Origin: Candidatus Levyibacteriota bacterium
GTDB taxonomy: Bacteria > Patescibacteriota > Microgenomatia > Levybacterales > UBA12049
NCBI GenBank assembly: GCA_903872785.1
Contig: CAIQLZ010000073.1
Span: 1 to 11,008 of the forward strand
Direction: 5' to 3'
Length of the DNA: 11,008 bases
Shown one piece after another: positions 7,062 to 11,008 of the stretch. Made by a program: the position numbers and the translations under genes. Under the pieces are notes generated by a model that saw nothing but the letters and a program-made list of their open reading frames with translations, had not been told where the DNA came from and did not search any database. Within the stretch, counting starts at the first letter, position 1. Each line of letters starts with the position of its first letter.

Positions 7062-8708
7062 TCAAATTGTGTACGCAATCAAAACAGGTTGACCATTTAG
7101 CAAATAAAAGGTCCTCAATATTTTAATATTTTTAGGCAAATTATAGGGAGAACTGATATATAAAACGCGTGCTTTTTTGTCCAATGTACTTGTGAAACTG
7201 TCAGGAAAAATATATTTCCCAAAACCTGAAACCGTCACGAAACCAAAAGGATTACGCTTGATTTTTGTGAGCTGTCTATATACTCTCGGATCTGTCTTTG
7301 TATAAAAAAGGTAATAAACATACGGCCTTCCCAAACTAGTAGTTATCTGAATATAGTCATAATTGTCCTGCACCGACAAGACATAATTAATTGAATCCTT
7401 ATATCCATACTGCCATTCTCCGGAAAATTCCGTTGCATAATGCGCCATATAACCATGATAAAAATAAATAATATTAAAAAATAAAAGTATACCGATTAAT
7501 CCGATTACAAAAAGACTTAGATATTTTTTTATTTTAAATCCTTTTATCCAAACCAAAAGCTGAACTAATCCAAAAGCCGTAATGATTTGAAATGCCGGCA
7601 GAGTTGCTTCAATCCGTAAGGCATGAGGAGTTTCCCTGGCTGTTGCCGCCGGAATAATCCCCAAAACAAGCCATAGAGGAACAATCCACCAGTTTCCTTC
7701 TCTTTTTCTAAAAATAAAGATTATTCCTGCTATAAAAAACGGCAAATCCCAAAGATACATTTCTCCGGTATCCTGGGTGGAAAACTTAGGATTACCGTCA
7801 CCCTTAATAAAAAGAAAGCTTGGATTAAGATTATCAAAATAATGATGCACAAAATCTATGCCGTAAAGAAGCCGCCGGTTGTGTATAATTTTGGACCACC
7901 AGGCATTATTGTCATTTGCTATTTCCTGATTTGCTGTTTTTATAACGTCTATATCCGAAAAAATGTTCACTTCCTGAAAGCGAAGCCCAGCTTGCGGAGA
8001 GAATAAAAATTTTAAAGTAGGCAAAACCAATAAAATTCCAATTATAACTGCAAAAATAACCTGCTTTTTCCGCTGAAACAAAGTTTTCCAAAAACAAATT
8101 GCCAAAATTAGTACCAAAAGCGGAGCAACAATTCTTGCAGTATTAAAAGTGTATAAAGAAAGGGCAAAAGAAACAGCAGATAAAATAATGTACCATTTTT
8201 TATTCTGAATTCCGGCCAGAAATAACCACACTCCTAAAACCAGGAAAAAGGAAGCCACATTCGCCTCAAAAGCAGCGCGGGAAAGCATAATATGCCACGG
8301 CGAAATTGCCAACATGCCTGAAGCAAGTAAGGCATATATTTGCGAAAGTTTGGATTTGTAAAAGATTCTTTTGGTAAAAAAATAAGTTACCAAAACGGTT
8401 AAAATTCCGAATAATGCTGATGGAAATCGAGCAGCAAATTCATTTAAACCAAATAATTTAACAGGTATGATGTCTAGGTAAGCGTACATTGGAGGCTTAA
8501 AATCCCCAAACGATTCCAAATAATTAAGGGGAAAAAATCTTCCAAACTCATCTCTCCCATCAATTCCCAAAGAATAAGCATTGTACCCCCACGCAGCCTC
8601 ATCCCAAGTTAATGAAGGTGGATTTACGCCTAATTGCCAAAATCTGAAAAAAGCGGCGAGCAGAATAATTAAAAGTAAAACTATTTTTAGGTTAAGAATT
8701 TTTTTCAT
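7062..8708 (-). CDS. GT-C (PMT/ArnT-like) membrane glycosyltransferase, type B
   Basis: Same length (548) as the downstream gene and nearly the same motif positions, so the two are close paralogues. Segment one (8-21) leads into F21-R-F-W-Q-L-G27. The first loop has T34-W-D-E37-A-A, G51-R-D-E-F-G56 and D69-F-K-P-P-M-Y-A-Y77. Next are S136-P-W138, S143-R144, F147-E-A-N150, H276-N-R-R279, F300-I-K-G-D304, P353-A-A-T356 and H362-A-L-R365, with W432-Q-Y-G-Y-K437 before the C-terminal domain. Y465-Y-L-F-Y-T-K471 in that domain is identical to part of the protein at 10314-11008, down to the DNA. It is predicted to sit in the cytoplasmic membrane and transfer a lipid-carried sugar outside; substrate unknown. 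Start and upstream stop overlap as ATGA (8705-8708), the classic arrangement for translational coupling. Only a distant AAGG (13 bases upstream) could serve as a ribosome site. Confidence 0.9.
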   Translation of the reverse strand: MKKILNLKIVLLLIILLAAFFRFWQLGVNPPSLTWDEAAWGYNAYSLGIDGRDEFGRFFPLNYLESFGDFKPPMYAYLDIIPVKLFGLNEFAARFPSALFGILTVLVTYFFTKRIFYKSKLSQIYALLASGMLAISPWHIMLSRAAFEANVASFFLVLGVWLFLAGIQNKKWYIILSAVSFALSLYTFNTARIVAPLLVLILAICFWKTLFQRKKQVIFAVIIGILLVLPTLKFLFSPQAGLRFQEVNIFSDIDVIKTANQEIANDNNAWWSKIIHNRRLLYGIDFVHHYFDNLNPSFLFIKGDGNPKFSTQDTGEMYLWDLPFFIAGIIFIFRKREGNWWIVPLWLVLGIIPAATARETPHALRIEATLPAFQIITAFGLVQLLVWIKGFKIKKYLSLFVIGLIGILLFFNIIYFYHGYMAHYATEFSGEWQYGYKDSINYVLSVQDNYDYIQITTSLGRPYVYYLFYTKTDPRVYRQLTKIKRNPFGFVTVSGFGKYIFPDSFTSTLDKKARVLYISSPYNLPKNIKILRTFYLLNGQPVLIAYTI

Positions 8709-10330
8709 CTGACAACAAATGCCTTAAAAACAACCCTTAGCTTATCTGGACCAAAAAATTGTTTATCTGGTTTTATTGTTTTGAATTTATCTCCGTTAGT
8801 AATTACAAGCGAATCTTTCGGAAAATAAGAAGAAAATGTAGTCTTATCTACGTTTGAAAAGCTTCCAAAATATAAATTTTTAATTTTTACTACTTCAACC
8901 CCCTTATAATATATTTTATTTTTATAAGCTCTTTGAAAATCCGACGGATTTTCGTTCGTAAAAAATCCATACATCATTAACCAGTCATTTCCTCCATCAA
9001 TGAAAATACTTTTATATTTATTACTTTGTTCAATTGCAAATCTTAATGCGTCATTTTGTTGTTTAGCCCAATATTCTGATGCAAATACAGGATAATCAAA
9101 AAAATATATAACGAAAAAACGAAAAACAAAAAAAATCATAAAAATTACAATAGTACTCTTTACTGCGATATTAAATAAATTATTTTTATTCAAATAATTC
9201 CAGAGCCTTATTAAACCATACGAAGAAAAAATAATGGGGATGGGTAAAAGAAAAATTGCACGTAGAGGAAAATTTCCTGTGTATGTAACAGCAGCAGGAA
9301 TAGGCGCAATAACCATCCAAAATAGTAAAAGGGTAGCTAATTTTTTATTGCTTTTAATAATGAAGTATATGCCCAAAAATAAAAGCGGCAACTCAAATAA
9401 GTAATACTCTCCATGTGTTGTAGATTCAAAACCCTCTGGGCCATTTATGTACAACCAATTGAAGGTAAAGATTTTAGAATAATTAGCTGACACTTGGTAA
9501 GTAAAAACTGTTAATTTATTGTGAAATATACTACTTAACCAAAGTGGAGCATTCGTTAAAAATCTTTCCCTATCAACCTCCTTTGAAACCTGTTGCTGAT
9601 TAAGTATACTTACCGAGGCATAATCTTTTATTTGTCCCGCAAATAAAACATATACCATAAGTGCATAAAAGATAGAAAACGTAATTAATACTGCTATTAA
9701 TATACTTTTCTTTTTCTTAAACGTTTTCCATTTGTAAATTATCAAGGAAAGTAATATAAGCGGCAAAATAATCTTAGGAGTATCATACGCGTGCAAGGAT
9801 AAACCTAAAAGAATAGCAGAGAAAACATAAACATAAGTTTTCTTTGCATATAGAAATACCGTAATTCCACTTACCATGAGAAAAAGGGCAACTGATTCAA
9901 GTAAGCCTTGCCTTGAAGCTTCAATAGCCCATGGATTAATTGCAAGTAAGAATGTACCCAAAAGCGCAATACATTGATCTTTAAATATTTTTCTTAATAA
10001 GAAATAAAAAACTATTACTAAGCCAAGGCCTGCTATTACAGATGGCATTCTTTCGACCACTATGTTTAAACCGCCAAAATATATAATAGGGATTAAGATG
10101 TAGGTGTAAACAGGAGGATGAGATCCTCCATTTTCTTCAGTAAACATTAGTGGATTAAAGTCGGCGTATTGTGTTTTACCTGTTTTTAAAATGCTGTATG
10201 CAGAATATCCAGTATCAGCTTCATCCGCATGAATTCCCGAAGGAATTTCTCCCAATTGCCATAATCTTAAAAAAGAAGCAAGTAAAACAATTACGATCAA
10301 TCCAGCCTTCCAATTAAATATTTGTTTCAT
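8705..10330 (-). CDS. GT-C (PMT/ArnT-like) membrane glycosyltransferase, divergent type B
   Basis: A 541-residue multi-spanning protein with the type B frame: F20-L-R-L-W-Q-L-G27, A35-D-E37-A in the first loop, N132-P-W134, S139-R140, H270-N-K272, N291-W-L-Y-I-N-G297, G307-E-Y-Y-L, P343-I-P-A-A-V-T349 and R357. It departs from its neighbours at several loop positions. G-R-D-E-F-G is G51-K-T-Q-Y-A, D-F/Y-K-P is S70-H-P-P73 with E65-E66 nearby, F-E-x-N is L143-L-E-S, and W-Q-Y-G-Y-K before the C-terminal domain is absent. These changes near the presumed active site suggest a different donor or acceptor. Base composition looks more AT-rich than in 5387-7033. The ATG at 10328-10330 lies inside the end of the upstream gene (17-base overlap) with no good Shine-Dalgarno; it directly precedes the first membrane segment and fits the starts of its paralogues (MKKI-, MNKK-). 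Confidence 0.88.
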   Translation of the reverse strand: MKQIFNWKAGLIVIVLLASFLRLWQLGEIPSGIHADEADTGYSAYSILKTGKTQYADFNPLMFTEENGGSHPPVYTYILIPIIYFGGLNIVVERMPSVIAGLGLVIVFYFLLRKIFKDQCIALLGTFLLAINPWAIEASRQGLLESVALFLMVSGITVFLYAKKTYVYVFSAILLGLSLHAYDTPKIILPLILLSLIIYKWKTFKKKKSILIAVLITFSIFYALMVYVLFAGQIKDYASVSILNQQQVSKEVDRERFLTNAPLWLSSIFHNKLTVFTYQVSANYSKIFTFNWLYINGPEGFESTTHGEYYLFELPLLFLGIYFIIKSNKKLATLLLFWMVIAPIPAAVTYTGNFPLRAIFLLPIPIIFSSYGLIRLWNYLNKNNLFNIAVKSTIVIFMIFFVFRFFVIYFFDYPVFASEYWAKQQNDALRFAIEQSNKYKSIFIDGGNDWLMMYGFFTNENPSDFQRAYKNKIYYKGVEVVKIKNLYFGSFSNVDKTTFSSYFPKDSLVITNGDKFKTIKPDKQFFGPDKLRVVFKAFVVR

Positions 10331-11008
10331 CTCTAAAAAGTTTATGTTTTCTATTATATTCTAGCAAATCCAATGATTTAATTGCTACAAATATTATATT
10401 TCCTAATTTATCTTTCACGACAAATATTGGCTTTATCGATTTTGGAAAATCCACGGAAGTAGAAATAATCAAAGAATTTATATTACTCATTTTCTCCAAC
10501 TGAAACTTTGTTGGAGGAATTTGCACAAAATAAATATTTTCAATCCTATCAATAGATAACCACCCGTCTGGTGCGGTACTGTAACTCACATCTTTTTTAG
10601 TCTGGTAGTTACGGGGGTCATATTTTGTATAAAAAAGGTAATAGATATATTGTTTAGCGTCGTTTAAATTCCTTGAGATATAAATTCTGTCATAGTTATT
10701 TTTTACGGAATAAGTTTTCTTCACCAAATCACGGTATCCGTATTGGGAAAAAATAGAATAATTGTTCTTAAAATAAGTATTGTAAATTATAAAAAAGGAA
10801 ATTGAACCAAAAGAGATAAATAAAACAATTATGGCTATGAATAAATATTTAAATTTCTTTTTTCCTTTTAAAAAATCCAGAAAATAATAAATTCCCAAAC
10901 CCCCAAAAAGAGCCAAAAAGGGCTGCATTATAGATGCTCTTATGAAATTTCCATCACTGGTAAGCGAATCCGGCAAAGGAGAAAGTAGAAACAAAGCAAG
11001 AAAAGCAT
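10314..11008 (-). CDS. GT-C (PMT/ArnT-like) membrane glycosyltransferase, type B, 5'-truncated by window edge
   Basis: C-terminal part of a type B glycosyltransferase. The frame stays open to the right edge: four more sense codons precede the TTG at 10992-10994, and that TTG falls inside the family's P-x-P-A-x-x-T region, so it is not a start. By comparison with the relatives, about 335 N-terminal residues are off the window, including the acidic first loop. Counting from that TTG, P6-L-P-D-S-L-T12 and R19 match P354...R368 of the gene at 5387-7033. Two hydrophobic segments (about 25-39 and 50-71) follow, then Q84-Y-G-Y-R88, Y118-Y-L-F-Y-T-K124 and D126-P-R-N-Y-Q, which resemble 7062-8708 most closely. 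The C-terminal domain runs about 25 residues longer than in that relative and ends basic and polar. It is the first visible gene of the minus-strand block, and its stop lies 17 bases inside the next gene. Confidence 0.85.
   Translation of the reverse strand, partial: AFLALFLLSPLPDSLTSDGNFIRASIMQPFLALFGGLGIYYFLDFLKGKKKFKYLFIAIIVLFISFGSISFFIIYNTYFKNNYSIFSQYGYRDLVKKTYSVKNNYDRIYISRNLNDAKQYIYYLFYTKYDPRNYQTKKDVSYSTAPDGWLSIDRIENIYFVQIPPTKFQLEKMSNINSLIISTSVDFPKSIKPIFVVKDKLGNIIFVAIKSLDLLEYNRKHKLFRDETNI

Larger units (their letters stand above)
1056..11008 (-). other. Probable operon of seven tandem GT-C glycosyltransferase genes
   Basis: Seven genes on the minus strand follow one another with junctions of -17, -4, +28, +3, +4 and -11 bases (right to left). 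No junction has room for a normal promoter plus terminator, so a single transcript entering from beyond the right edge is the simplest reading. The block switches from type B (5387-11008) to type A (1056-5383) once. Internal promoters inside coding sequence cannot be excluded by eye. Confidence 0.75.

Noticed and set aside
7912..8097. 61-codon minus-strand frame within the gene at 7062-8708
   Set aside because: Alternative frame inside conserved coding sequence.
10992..10994. TTG as true start of the rightmost gene
   Set aside because: The frame continues to the edge and the TTG sits at the P-x-P-A-x-x-T region, deep within the family.

Overview
The window is filled end to end by eight genes for large multi-spanning membrane proteins, all of one broad kind: GT-C fold glycosyltransferases of the PMT/ArnT-like group (usually annotated 'glycosyltransferase family 39'). 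These enzymes take a sugar from a polyprenyl-phosphate carrier and add it to an acceptor on the outer face of the cytoplasmic membrane. The first and last genes run off the window edges. There is no RNA gene, mobile element, CRISPR array or gene of any other function, and no intergenic stretch longer than 28 bases.

Layout, left to right: one plus-strand gene (1-1048, 5' end missing) meets the minus-strand block tail to tail across 7 bases (1049-1055). The other seven genes all read leftwards, from 11008 down to 1056, separated by overlaps of 17, 4 and 11 bases or gaps of 28, 3 and 4 bases. They look like one co-transcribed unit whose promoter lies beyond the right edge. The proteins fall into two subfamilies. 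Type A (1-1048, 1056-2597, 2587-3873, 3878-5383) has a D-x-G-R-D motif in the first outer loop, a later F-E/D-L/I-R-H motif, and a C-terminal domain with T-P-P-V-Y. Type B (5387-7033, 7062-8708, 8705-10330, 10314-11008) has D-E-A, P-W...SR, P-x-P-A-x-x-T and W-Q-Y-G-Y-K motifs and a different-looking C-terminal domain. The type A gene at 2587-3873 has lost most of these motif residues and most of the C-terminal domain.

Organism: low GC (roughly a third by eye), tightly packed short-gap genes, few clear Shine-Dalgarno sites, and many 'FLRLWQLG' GT-C paralogues in a row. This fits a Patescibacteria/CPR genome, perhaps of the Microgenomates group, but that is an inference from style and not from a marker gene. 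TGA ends three genes at family-consistent positions, which argues against the code in which TGA is glycine (Gracilibacteria/Absconditabacteria).

Working together: the likely role is a cell-surface glycosylation locus in which each enzyme adds a sugar, perhaps with different donor or acceptor preference, to surface lipids, S-layer or pilus proteins, or a surface polysaccharide. The synthases that would load the polyprenyl carrier, and any acceptor gene, are not in the window, so substrate and product cannot be named.
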